DNA from: Gloeocapsa sp. UFS-A4-WI-NPMV-4B04
GTDB lineage: Bacteria > Cyanobacteriota > Cyanobacteriia > Cyanobacteriales > Chroococcidiopsidaceae
DNA length: 47,529 bases
NCBI GenBank assembly: GCA_019359535.1
Contig: JAHHHE010000012.1
Coordinates: forward strand, 1 to 47,529
Reading direction: 5' to 3'
Of this stretch, positions 24,876 to 33,700 are shown one piece after another (positions within the stretch are counted from its first letter, which is position 1; the number at the start of each line of letters is the position of its first letter). The notes beneath the pieces were generated by a model. That model saw only the letters and a list, made by a program, of their open reading frames with translations, ran no database searches and was not told where the DNA came from. The position numbers and the translations under genes are program-made.

Positions 24876-25423
24876 ACCTTTTTTCCTCCCTTAATTTTAT
24901 ATACAGGCTGTCCGAGCGCAGCAGCATCTTTGTAGACCTTGAAGCGCCTAATTCCCCGCTCTAAAACAGGGAATCCATTTTCTTTCAATGCCTGGAACGC
25001 ATCTGCTCCATCTTTTTCAGGAGGCGGAGGAATCATGGTTAACAGAACCCGATAATTAGCATCATTCGGCAAGCTCTGGGTCATCAGCGCTAGGGCATCC
25101 ATTGAGAGCGAATCTGGCGTAGTTGGTAGCAGCAATAAATCGCATCCTTCCGCTAGCTCCTGAAGCTCGGATTCAACAGGTCGCGCTGGAGTGTCGATAA
25201 CAACAAAATCAAATTTGTTCTGCCCCATCAACTTAGTAGCAGTATTTTCGCTGCACACCTTGAAAGGGAGATTTCCTGATCTCGCCCAAGTGCTAGCAGA
25301 GCGGTTAGGGTCGGAATCAATCAGCAGGGTTTGTCCATGTTGAGAGAACAAGGACGCTAGACAGATTGAACTGGTTGTTTTGCCCACTCCACCCTTGTAG
25401 GACGAGAGGGTAATAATTTTCAT
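24806..25423 (-). CDS. parA: ParA-type plasmid partition ATPase
   Basis: A 205-residue deviant Walker ATPase from ATG 25423 (MKIITLSSYKGGVGKTT); a TTG at 25453 would add ten residues without family support. KGGVGKTT carries the signature Lys. LIDSDPNRSAS and FDFVVIDTPA are the A'/B motifs, and DLLLLPTTPDS follows. The short length and lack of an N-terminal helix-turn-helix fit the type Ib group (ParA/ParF/Soj-like), where the partner protein does the autoregulation. It drives segregation by forming gradients on the nucleoid. AT-rich repeats flank the operon on both sides. Confidence 0.93.
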   Translation of the reverse strand: MKIITLSSYKGGVGKTTSSICLASLFSQHGQTLLIDSDPNRSASTWARSGNLPFKVCSENTATKLMGQNKFDFVVIDTPARPVESELQELAEGCDLLLLPTTPDSLSMDALALMTQSLPNDANYRVLLTMIPPPPEKDGADAFQALKENGFPVLERGIRRFKVYKDAAALGQPVYKIKGGKKVWRDWTELAKLNPLAELLDSAKS

Positions 25424-25454
25424 CCGAGTTACCGATGTGTGAATATTATCCAAT

Positions 25455-25640
25455 ATAACTATTCTACTACTTAACTATTCGGATATTTGAATACTTTAAT
25501 ATTTAAATACCTGAATATTCAAATAGTCACTATAGTTTGTCCTGACGTGAAGTGTACTGTTGGCACTGCAATTCACTAACTCAACTTTTGGAAGTTTATA
25601 TAGCTATTTAAACATTTGAATATTCAAATATTTAAATATT
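25455..25640. repeat. AT-rich repeat array upstream of parA, candidate centromere/operator
   Basis: Repeated units include AACTATTC, CGGATATTTGAATAC, CTGAATATTCAAATAG and the perfect 16-bp palindrome ATTTGAATATTCAAAT (25614-25629), all variants of TTGAATATTCAA. They fill the promoter region of parA and resemble those at 24371-24436. Such arrays usually serve as both centromere and operator. Confidence 0.55.
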
Positions 25641-25911
25641 ATTGGGTAAACTAGGAACGGGCTGCATCTCGTACTTGTAAGGAGGATTTTGATAGAAAAA
25701 TCCGTAATAAAGGAAATAGCCTTATTGCAAACTAGATATCTATCAGCTTTAAACCTTGGCACTTCAGTATTTGAAATTCCTTCTTTGCAGCGAGGCTTTG
25801 CCAAACTAATTCACCTCCTCAACCAATTTCCAGGTTTGTTCCCTACTGTCGTCCCTGCGACTTCCCAACGCTTTTCCTCTGCCTAGAGTGACAGAAGAGG
25901 GGTATCATTCA
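25641..25911. other. Intergenic region, no confident gene
   Basis: A 65-codon frame (25689-25886, plus) starts at TTG shortly after AAGGAGG, but the spacing is only 3 bases and the product has no recognisable motif. No other structure was seen. Confidence 0.4.
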
Positions 25912-27828
25912 TTAAGCTCTTAGCTGATTAGGCAACACAACGGTAAAGGTAGTCCAGCCATTGAAGCTTTCAACTAAAATCGTTCCCTGTAGTTGCTCAA
26001 CTAACTTCTGGACTAGAGCTAGCCCTAACCCAGTCCCGCCTTGTTGCCAGCGATCGCCCTGAGGCACGCGATAAAACTTTTCAAAGATACGTGGCAACTG
26101 GTCAGATGGAATTTCTGTTGGATTGCTGATGGTAAAGATAGTTGCTGCCTCAGTAGATTTTTGGCAAACGTTCAAGACAATTTCACCACCGCAAGGAGTG
26201 TACTTGCAGGCATTATTGAGGAGTTCTGCTAAGATTCGTTCCAAGCTGGCGCGGTTGGTAACCAGTGAGGGAAGGTCAGGGGTCAGATTAATTTGTAACG
26301 TTTGCTTAAGTTGCCCAGTACGGACTCGAAACGGCTCAATTATAGTAGATAACATTTGTAGGCTCACTGCCTCGTTAAGCAAGATAGGATAAGAGCCAGC
26401 TTCCAGCCGCTGCAAGTCTAAGAGGTCATTAATTAGGTTAGTTTCACGGGTACACTCAGCTTGCAAAATCTCCAAATAGCGCTGGCTTTTTTCAGCAGTA
26501 GGAGAAAGTTTTAGCATTTGGATCGCCATCTTCATATTGGCGATGGGAGTCCGCAATTCATGAGAAACGGTACTCAAGAAGTCGTCTTTAAGAGCATTGA
26601 GTTTTTCTAGTTCTCTGACATTTTCTGTGAGTACCTCCTCCGCCAGCTTACGTTCATTAATTTGTGCTTGCTTGGCTGAAAATTCCGATGCGTGGCTCAT
26701 GGCAGCGGCGATTAATCCTGCCATGAGTTGCAAAGTCTGGACATCCCGTTCGCCAAAAGCGTGTGCTTGTGGCGAAAGAACTTTCAGCACCCCCACTACC
26801 TTACGCTCATGATGCAAAGGCACAACAATCATGGACCTAGCTCCAACTCGCCTGCAAGCAACAATATCGACCCGTGGGTCTAATTCCGCATCGTTGCAGC
26901 GCAGAATCTCGCCCGTCCGAACGCACTGCCCCGATAGACTTGCTGCAATTTTGAGTCGCAATCCAGTGTAGTCGGCTACCGTTCCGCTTGTGGCGTGATA
27001 CACCATCTCGTCACCTTCGACTAATTCAATAGCCGCCCCACTAGCGCACGTAAGATTTTGCGTGCGCTCGACGATGAGATTCATGACTTTGTTGAGATCT
27101 AGTTCGGCTGTCGCAATGTCGTACTGGGTTGCAATGATTGCAGATAGACGCTTTGCATCATTACGTAACATCTCCTCTACCTGCTTGCGCTCGGTAATTT
27201 CGCTTTGCAATTGCGAGCAGGCATTTCTTAATTCAGTCGTCCGATTCTTTACGCGGATTTCTAGCTCGTCATTTGCCTTTTGCAGTTCCGATTGTGACCG
27301 CTTAAGTTCAGCATTAGTGAGGGACAGCCCGATTAAACTATGCCGCAACTCGATTTGTGTCATTACTTGACGACTTAATGCTTGCAACGCCTCGATCTGC
27401 TTAGGGCTAAGTTCATGCGGCACATAGTCAATGACACAAATCGTCCCTAGTATATGACCATCGGCTGTAGTCAGAGGTACACCAGCATAAAACCGGACAT
27501 ACGGGGTTGAGACAACTACGGGATTGGTTGCGTACTGTTCATCCGCTAACGTATTAGGAATGATTAAACTGTCGCCTTTTTGAATTACAAAAGGGCAAAA
27601 CCCAACATGAAGAGGGTTTTCTGTTATATCTGCCCCCACTTTCGACTTGAACCACTGGCGTTCAGTATCAATAAGGGTAATTAAGGCAATGGGCGTGCCG
27701 CAAATATCAGCGGCTAAACGGGTAATATCATCAAATGCCTTGTCTTGCGAGGTATCGAGAATCTCACACTGACAGAGGGCTTTGAGCCTTGCTGCTTCGT
27801 TATTAGGTAGTAGAGCGTTGATCGACAT
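25912..27828 (-). CDS. Sensor histidine kinase, GAF-GAF-HisKA-HATPase
   Basis: A 638-residue soluble kinase with an AGGAA site before ATG 27828. GAF 1 (about 25-160) is of the redox/small-molecule sensor type with FDDITRLAADICGTPIALIT and FYAGVPLTTADGHILGTICV. A coiled coil (165-225) leads to GAF 2 (about 228-385). HisKA has His423 (STVSHELRTPIANMK). HATPase has LLNNACKYT, a G-box region FTISNPTEIP that has lost the usual Asp-x-Gly, and GGTGLGLALV. The kinase half is nearly the same as that of the divergent gene at 28249. Partner regulator unknown; a shared operator region lies between the two genes. Confidence 0.92.
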   Translation of the reverse strand: MSINALLPNNEAARLKALCQCEILDTSQDKAFDDITRLAADICGTPIALITLIDTERQWFKSKVGADITENPLHVGFCPFVIQKGDSLIIPNTLADEQYATNPVVVSTPYVRFYAGVPLTTADGHILGTICVIDYVPHELSPKQIEALQALSRQVMTQIELRHSLIGLSLTNAELKRSQSELQKANDELEIRVKNRTTELRNACSQLQSEITERKQVEEMLRNDAKRLSAIIATQYDIATAELDLNKVMNLIVERTQNLTCASGAAIELVEGDEMVYHATSGTVADYTGLRLKIAASLSGQCVRTGEILRCNDAELDPRVDIVACRRVGARSMIVVPLHHERKVVGVLKVLSPQAHAFGERDVQTLQLMAGLIAAAMSHASEFSAKQAQINERKLAEEVLTENVRELEKLNALKDDFLSTVSHELRTPIANMKMAIQMLKLSPTAEKSQRYLEILQAECTRETNLINDLLDLQRLEAGSYPILLNEAVSLQMLSTIIEPFRVRTGQLKQTLQINLTPDLPSLVTNRASLERILAELLNNACKYTPCGGEIVLNVCQKSTEAATIFTISNPTEIPSDQLPRIFEKFYRVPQGDRWQQGGTGLGLALVQKLVEQLQGTILVESFNGWTTFTVVLPNQLRA

Positions 27829-28080
27829 TGTTCCTACTTGTGGTCAACTGACAGTGCTACATTAAGCTCTTGGTGTCCAGCAGTGTTCATCTCAAGTTCG
27901 CTACTTTACAAGAATTTAATAATACTCAAATTTTCCTTTAGTGGCTGTAAAAGTGGCTATGGTAGCATCACTGAAAAATCCGGCAAGTTTTTCAGGTGAT
28001 TCGGAGTTCGCTAACAGTATTAATTACTACTCATACCCTTTAATTTGACAATGCTGAAGTCAGGCTTGGGGATAGTTCTC

Positions 28081-28152
28081 AGTGAATTCACTGCTAGATT
28101 TCTAAGTGAATCTACTGGTAAAGCTCTAGGTGAATTCACAGGTGAAATGCCA
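28081..28152. repeat. Three 24-bp tandem repeats between divergent kinase genes
   Basis: Units start at 28081, 28105 and 28129 and share (A/G)GTGAAT..AC and CTA ends. The first and third contain the perfect palindrome GTGAATTCAC (28082-28091 and 28130-28139), exactly 48 bp apart; the second is degenerate. They lie about 100-170 bp upstream of the kinase gene at 28249 and 250-320 bp upstream of the one starting at 27828. Helically regular spacing suggests a regulator-binding array. Confidence 0.55.
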
Positions 28153-28248
28153 CGAGTTTTTAAAAAGTAGTAGTTTTTCGGTTCACAATCGGTTCGATTA
28201 AAGAATATAACAAACTTCATACTGTGTAATTTTTCTGAGATTCACTTT

Positions 28249-29823
28249 GTGGAAATTGCAACCATCCTGCGCCTCAGCCAGAACAGGCAGTCTGAGCAGA
28301 AAGTTAATGTTCTCTTGGTTGATGATCATCCAGAAAATCTGCTGGCCTTGGAGGCTATACTGGGCAGCTTAAGCCAGAATCTGGTGAAGGCTCATTCTGG
28401 TGAGCAAGCCTTGAGATGTCTTCTCAATCAGGATTTTGCTGTGATTTTGCTCGATGTCCAGATGCCAGGGATGGATGGATTTGAGACGGCAAAGCTGATT
28501 CGAGAACGAGAGCGAACGCAGCACACCCCGATTATTTTCCTGACAGCATTCAGCGCCAGTGCCCTGCTTGTGTTAAAAGGTTATTCCCTTGGCGCAGTGG
28601 ACTACCTACTCAAGCCGATTGAGCCGGAAATATTGATATCCAAGGTGGCAGTGTTTGTTGACCTGTTTAAGAAGACAGTGGAGGTAAAACTCCAAGCGGC
28701 ACAACTCCAAGCGCTCAATGCCGAACTAAAAAAAAGTGAAGAACAGTTTCGCTCTTTGAGTGCCTGCTCACCCGTAGGCATTTTCAGGACAGATATTGAA
28801 GGTTACTGTACATACACTAACCCACTCTGCCAAGCTACTCATCACTTTACTCTTGGGGAGAGCTTGGCAGAGATTTGGTCGCGGTCGGTTCATCCGGAAG
28901 AGCGCGATTGGGTATTGACAGATTGGTCGGCACGGACACTTAAAGGCCAGGAATACGAGAGCGAGTTTCGCTTACTCACTCAGGAGGGAATTGTTCGTTG
29001 GGTTCATGTCCGGTCATCCCCGATGTTCTCTGACAAACGCGAAATTATCGGTCATGTCGGTACTTTAGAAGACGTGACCGAACGCAAGCGAGCGGAGGAG
29101 ACGCGCCAAAAGCAAGCGGAATTAGAAAGGCTCAATCAACTCAAAGACGAATTCCTCAACACCGTTTCTCATGATTTGCGAACGCCTATGACCAATATCA
29201 AGATGGCGCTCTGTATGCTAAAAGTTTCTCCCACCATCGAAAAGATTCAGTACTATGTGGAAATTTTGCAAGCTGAGTGCGACCGCGAAATTGAGCTACT
29301 GAACGACATTTTGGACTTGCAGCGACTGGAAGCGGCATCTTATTGCCTTTCGCTCAGTGATGTGGTGAATCTACAAGAGTGGTTACCCAATGTCGTTGAG
29401 CGGTTTACTGCTCGTACTCAGGAACGCCAGCAAACTCTACAGGTTAATCTGACTCCTGACATACCTCCACTGCTCTCAGACAGCGCCAGCCTGGAACGAA
29501 TGTTGCCAGAACTCCTGAATAATGCTTGCAAGTACACTCCTTGTGGTGGTGAGATTGGACTGAGCGTTTGCTATAAATCTACTGAAGCAGTAACTATCTT
29601 TACCATCAGTAATCCAACAGAAATTCCAGCAGACCAACTGCCGCGTATCTTTGAAAAGTTTTATCGCGTGCCCAATGCCGACCCTTGGAAACAAGGCGGG
29701 ACTGGGTTAGGGCTAGCTCTGGTGAAGAAGTTAGTTGAGCGTCTTCAGGGAACGATTAAAGTTGAAAGTTCCAATGGCTGGACTACCTTTACGGTCGTGT
29801 TACCTAATCAGCCAAAAGCTTAA
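28249..29823 (+). CDS. REC-PAS-HisKA-HATPase hybrid kinase
   Basis: A 524-residue soluble protein starting at GTG 28249 with no strong ribosome-binding site. REC (about 20-135) has VDDHPENLLALEAIL, Asp69 (ILLDVQMPGMDG) and Lys122. PAS/PAC (about 163-282) has SACSPVGIFRTDIEG and WVHVRSSPMFSD. HisKA has His308 (TVSHDLRTPMTNIK). HATPase has LLNNACKYTPCGGE and GGTGLGLAL. The REC-PAS half matches the kinase at 37117 closely (QALRCLLNQDFAVILLDVQM is identical), and the kinase half matches the one at 25912. It therefore looks like a product of domain recombination between its neighbours. Confidence 0.93.
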   Translation: MEIATILRLSQNRQSEQKVNVLLVDDHPENLLALEAILGSLSQNLVKAHSGEQALRCLLNQDFAVILLDVQMPGMDGFETAKLIRERERTQHTPIIFLTAFSASALLVLKGYSLGAVDYLLKPIEPEILISKVAVFVDLFKKTVEVKLQAAQLQALNAELKKSEEQFRSLSACSPVGIFRTDIEGYCTYTNPLCQATHHFTLGESLAEIWSRSVHPEERDWVLTDWSARTLKGQEYESEFRLLTQEGIVRWVHVRSSPMFSDKREIIGHVGTLEDVTERKRAEETRQKQAELERLNQLKDEFLNTVSHDLRTPMTNIKMALCMLKVSPTIEKIQYYVEILQAECDREIELLNDILDLQRLEAASYCLSLSDVVNLQEWLPNVVERFTARTQERQQTLQVNLTPDIPPLLSDSASLERMLPELLNNACKYTPCGGEIGLSVCYKSTEAVTIFTISNPTEIPADQLPRIFEKFYRVPNADPWKQGGTGLGLALVKKLVERLQGTIKVESSNGWTTFTVVLPNQPKA

Positions 29824-29850
29824 TGGGTGATAAATAGGGGATTTGTTCTA

Positions 29851-30085
29851 GGGCGTATTTACAAAGTCCCGATGTAGTGTAAAGGGTCTCATTTCAGCCA
29901 AATCAGAATTGCCGCAAATGTCAGCATGGCGAGTTAATTATCCACTCGTTTTTCATAGCGCGTCGCTAGGCGGCGGAATTGCTTAATCCGGTTAATCAGT
30001 CTCTCAATCCGGTTGCGCTCTTGATATAGCCCACGATTGAAGTGCGGTTTGTACAAGGCATTTTTGCGGAGCAGGAATGATAGGT
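29851..30085 (-). pseudogene. IS5/IS427-type transposase, C-terminal remnant
   Basis: Minus-strand reading gives RKNALYKPHFNRGLYQ, then ERNRIERLINRIKQFRRLAT and RYEKRVDN, a stop, then LAMLTFAAILIWL in the same frame. In intact relatives a Tyr sits at the stop (DNYLAMLT), so this is a point nonsense mutation. The 3' end is followed by a terminal-repeat-like sequence (GGGCGTATTTACAAAGTCCC, from 29851). The 5' part is missing where the M23 peptidase fragment begins. Confidence 0.75.
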
Positions 30086-30108
30086 GTGGTGCGTTGACGG
30101 CGTAGAAC

Positions 30109-30600
30109 ATGGCGAATACGAGTGACTGTCGTACGCCTTGTCCCAACGAGATAACGCGAGCGTTGCTTGGGTCTACTGCTAAGTCAGCAGGGTATCCCTT
30201 GCCCTTTAAGGCAACTGTAGCTTTAGGTTATGCCTGGCAGATTCAGCCTGATACGGGTAACGTTTTCTTTCACAGTGGAATAGATTTATTAGCAGCAACT
30301 GGAACGCAGGTACACGCTGTAGATGCCGTAACGATGGCAGTTGCTGGTTTCCAAGGTAATTATGGCAATTTAGTTGTTGTCAATCATCAAGGAGGATGGC
30401 AAAGCCGCTACGCCCAATTAAACAGTGTTGGAGTAACTGTTGGTCAAAAAGTCAAAAAAGGAGAATTGCTAGGAACTATTGGTTCAACTGGTAAGCCAAC
30501 CTTGAGCAAACCGCATCTTCATTTTGAGGTGCGTTATAGTTCATCACTTGATTGGGTTACTGAAGATATCCTCGTTTTTGGTTGCAGCGATGAAGGTTAA
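30109..30600 (+). pseudogene. M23 (LytM) metallopeptidase, 5'-truncated
   Basis: The frame encodes the C-terminal catalytic domain of a zinc-dependent cell-wall peptidase: ALGYAWQIQP, HSGIDLLAATGT (His and Asp zinc ligands), VNHQGGWQSRYAQL, VKKGELLGTIGSTG and HLHFEVRY (catalytic and ligand His). The first 22 or so codons (30109-30175) do not resemble the family and overlap the edge of the IS5 remnant. There is no signal peptide or N-terminal domain, so the original gene was probably cut by the insertion. It may still be translated as a cytoplasmic fragment. TAA at 30598-30600. Confidence 0.7.
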
Positions 30601-30771
30601 GTCCCCCAAGAGCGTGCTAAAGCTGAACGACTAAAGTTAATCAAAATTAAAAATCACACATCTGTCGTAATAGTTATGTTGCGAGAGAATTAAAAACGTA
30701 CGAGCGCGGCAAAATTCATAAATCTGCTCTATCAAGTGCCAGCAATATAAAAAATTTAAAGGATAAAACTA

Positions 30772-33700
30772 ATGCCAACTGAAGTCTTAACCAAGGACAC
30801 AGACAATTTAGATCCCAAAGAATTATTAAGAACTTTAGTAGCTGTTAAGAAGGGTGATTTTACAGTTCGGATGCCCAGCGATCAAACAGGAATCGCCGGA
30901 AAAATTGCCGATACGCTCAACGATATTATTGAGATGAATGAGCGGATGGCGGCGGAATTAGAGCGCGTCAGTACCGTTGTTGGTAAAGAAGGCAAAATCA
31001 CTCAACGCGCCTCTCTAGGTAGTGCTGGTGGTTCTTGGGCAGCCAGCGTTAATTCGGTTAATACGCTGATTACAGACTTAGTTCAGCCGACATCGGAAAC
31101 AGCGCGTGTGATTCGATCTGTGGCCAATGGCGATTTATCACAAGTGATCGCACTAGAAATTGAAGGTAGACCCTTGCAAGGCGAATTTCTCCAAACCGCG
31201 CAAGTCGTCAACACAATGGTAGCTCAACTAAGTTCCTTTGCTAGTGAAGTGACAAGAGTTGCCCGTGAAGTAGGAACTGAGGGTAAGTTGGGTGTCCAAG
31301 CAGAAGTTAAAGGTGTCGCAGGTACTTGGAAGGATCTGACAGATTCGGTTAACTCAATGGCCGGAAACTTGACAGCGCAGGTACGTAATATTGCTGAAGT
31401 GACAACGGCAGTAGCTAACGGCGACCTCTCGAAGAAAATTACCGTTGATGTCAAAGGCGAGATTTTTGAGTTGAAAAGCACGATCAACATCATGGTTGAT
31501 CAACTCAACTCATTTGCTAGTGAAGTCACACGAGTTGCCCGTGAGGTCGGTTCCGAAGGCAAACTAGGTGTCCAAGCAGAAGTGAAAGGCGTGGCGGGTA
31601 CGTGGAAGGATCTGACAGATTCGGTTAACTCAATGGCGGGTAACTTAACTGCCCAAGTGCGGAATATAGCAGAAGTAACGACGGCAGTAGCTAATGGTGA
31701 CCTCTCGAAGAAGATCACCGTTGATGTCAAAGGCGAGATTTTTGAGTTGAAGAGCACGATCAACATCATGGTAGATCAACTCAACTCATTTGCTAGTGAA
31801 GTTACACGAGTTGCCCGTGAAGTAGGTTCCGAAGGTAAATTAGGTGTCCAGGCAGATGTAAAAGGTGTAGCAGGTACTTGGAAGGATTTAACTGATTCGG
31901 TAAATTTCATGGCAGGAAGCCTAACCGCCCAAGTACGGAATATTGCCGAAGTGACCACGGCGGTAGCTAATGGCGATCTTTCCAAAAAGATTACGGTTGA
32001 TGTCAAAGGCGAAATTCTGGAGTTGAAGAACACGATCAACATTATGGTGGATCAACTCAACTCCTTTGCTAGTGAAGTTACAAGAGTTGCCCGTGAGGTG
32101 GGTTCCGAAGGCAAACTCGGTGTCCAGGCAGAAGTTAGGGGCGTGGCTGGCACTTGGAAGGATCTCACCGGGGCAGTTAACTCGATGGCGGGTAATTTAA
32201 CGGCACAAGTGCGAAATATCGCTGAAGTGACAACGGCGGTAGCTAATGGCGACCTTTCAAAAAAAATTACAGTTGATGTTAAAGGCGAGATTTTTGAGTT
32301 GAAAAACACAATCAACACAATGGTTGATCAACTCAACTCGTTTGCTAGCGAAGTGACCAGAGTTGCCCGCGAAGTAGGTACAGAAGGCAAGTTAGGCGGT
32401 CAAGCACAAGTTAAAGGTGTCGCAGGCACTTGGAAAGATTTGACAGATAACGTTAATTCGATGGCGGGTAACTTAACAGGACAAGTACGGAATATTGCTG
32501 AAGTTGCCACCGCGATCGCTAATGGCGACCTGTCTAAAAAAATCACTGTCCAAGTTAAAGGTGAAATTCTAGAACTAAAAAACACGATCAACATCATGGT
32601 AGATCAACTCAGTTCCTTCGCTTCGGAAGTAACCAGAGTTGCCCGTGAGGTGGGATCTGAAGGTAAGCTGGGTGTCCAAGCTGATGTCAGAGGTGTAGCA
32701 GGTACTTGGAAGGATCTCACCGATTCAGTTAATTTTATGGCAGGTAGCTTAACTGCCCAAGTACGGAACATTGCCGCAGTGACAACGGCGGTAGCTAATG
32801 GCGATCTCTCGAAGAAAATTACGGTTGATGTCAAAGGCGAAATTTTGGAACTCAAGAACACCGTCAACACGATGGTGGATCAACTCAACTCCTTTGCTAG
32901 TGAAGTAACCAGAGTTGCCCGTGAGGTAGGTACAGAAGGTAAGCTAGGCGTACAAGCGGAAGTGCGGGGAGTAGCAGGCACTTGGAAGGATTTAACCGAT
33001 TCAGTTAACTTCATGGCAGGAAGCTTAACTGCCCAAGTACGAAATATTGCCGAAGTGACAACAGCAGTAGCTAACGGCGATCTCTCTAAGAAGATTACCG
33101 TTGATGTCAAAGGTGAGATTCTGGAACTAAAGAACACAATTAATACAATGGTGGATCAACTCAGTTCCTTTGCAAGTGAAGTCACACGAGTTGCGCGTGA
33201 GGTGGGTTCAGAAGGCAAGCTGGGGGTGCAAGCGTATGTCAAAGGCGTGGCTGGTACGTGGAAGGATCTGACGGATAATGTTAACTCGATGGCGGGCAAT
33301 TTGACGGCACAAGTACGCAACATTGCGGAAGTAACGAAGGCGGTAGCTAATGGCGACCTCTCCAAGAAAATTACCGTTGATGTCAAAGGCGAGATTTTGG
33401 ATTTGAAAGACACCATTAATGTGATGGTGGATCAGCTTAATTCGTTTGCCTCGGAAGTAACGCGGGTGGCGCGAGAAGTTGGTACAGAAGGTAAGCTAGG
33501 CGGTCAAGCGCAGGTTAGAGGCGTAGCAGGTACGTGGAAAGATTTGACGGATAATGTTAACTCGATGGCAGGCAATTTGACAGCGCAAGTACGAGGCATT
33601 GCCAAAGTGGTAACAGCAGTTGCCAATGGTAACTTGAAGCGTAAATTGATGCTAGAAGCCAAGGGAGAAATTGAAACCTTGGCAGATACGATTAATGAAA

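Noticed and set aside
25689..25886. 65-codon frame after AAGGAGG
   Set aside because: Spacing to the TTG is too short and there is no recognisable motif; kept only as a note in the intergenic entry.
28020..28220. 66-codon minus-strand frame with repeated SPVNS/LPVDS/LAVNS-like units
   Set aside because: The peptide repeat is just the translation of the 24-bp DNA repeats between two divergent promoters; better explained as an operator array.
31224..33416. Series of minus-strand open frames of about 85-89 codons inside the HAMP array
   Set aside because: They recur once per 276-bp repeat and are antisense shadows of the same codons.
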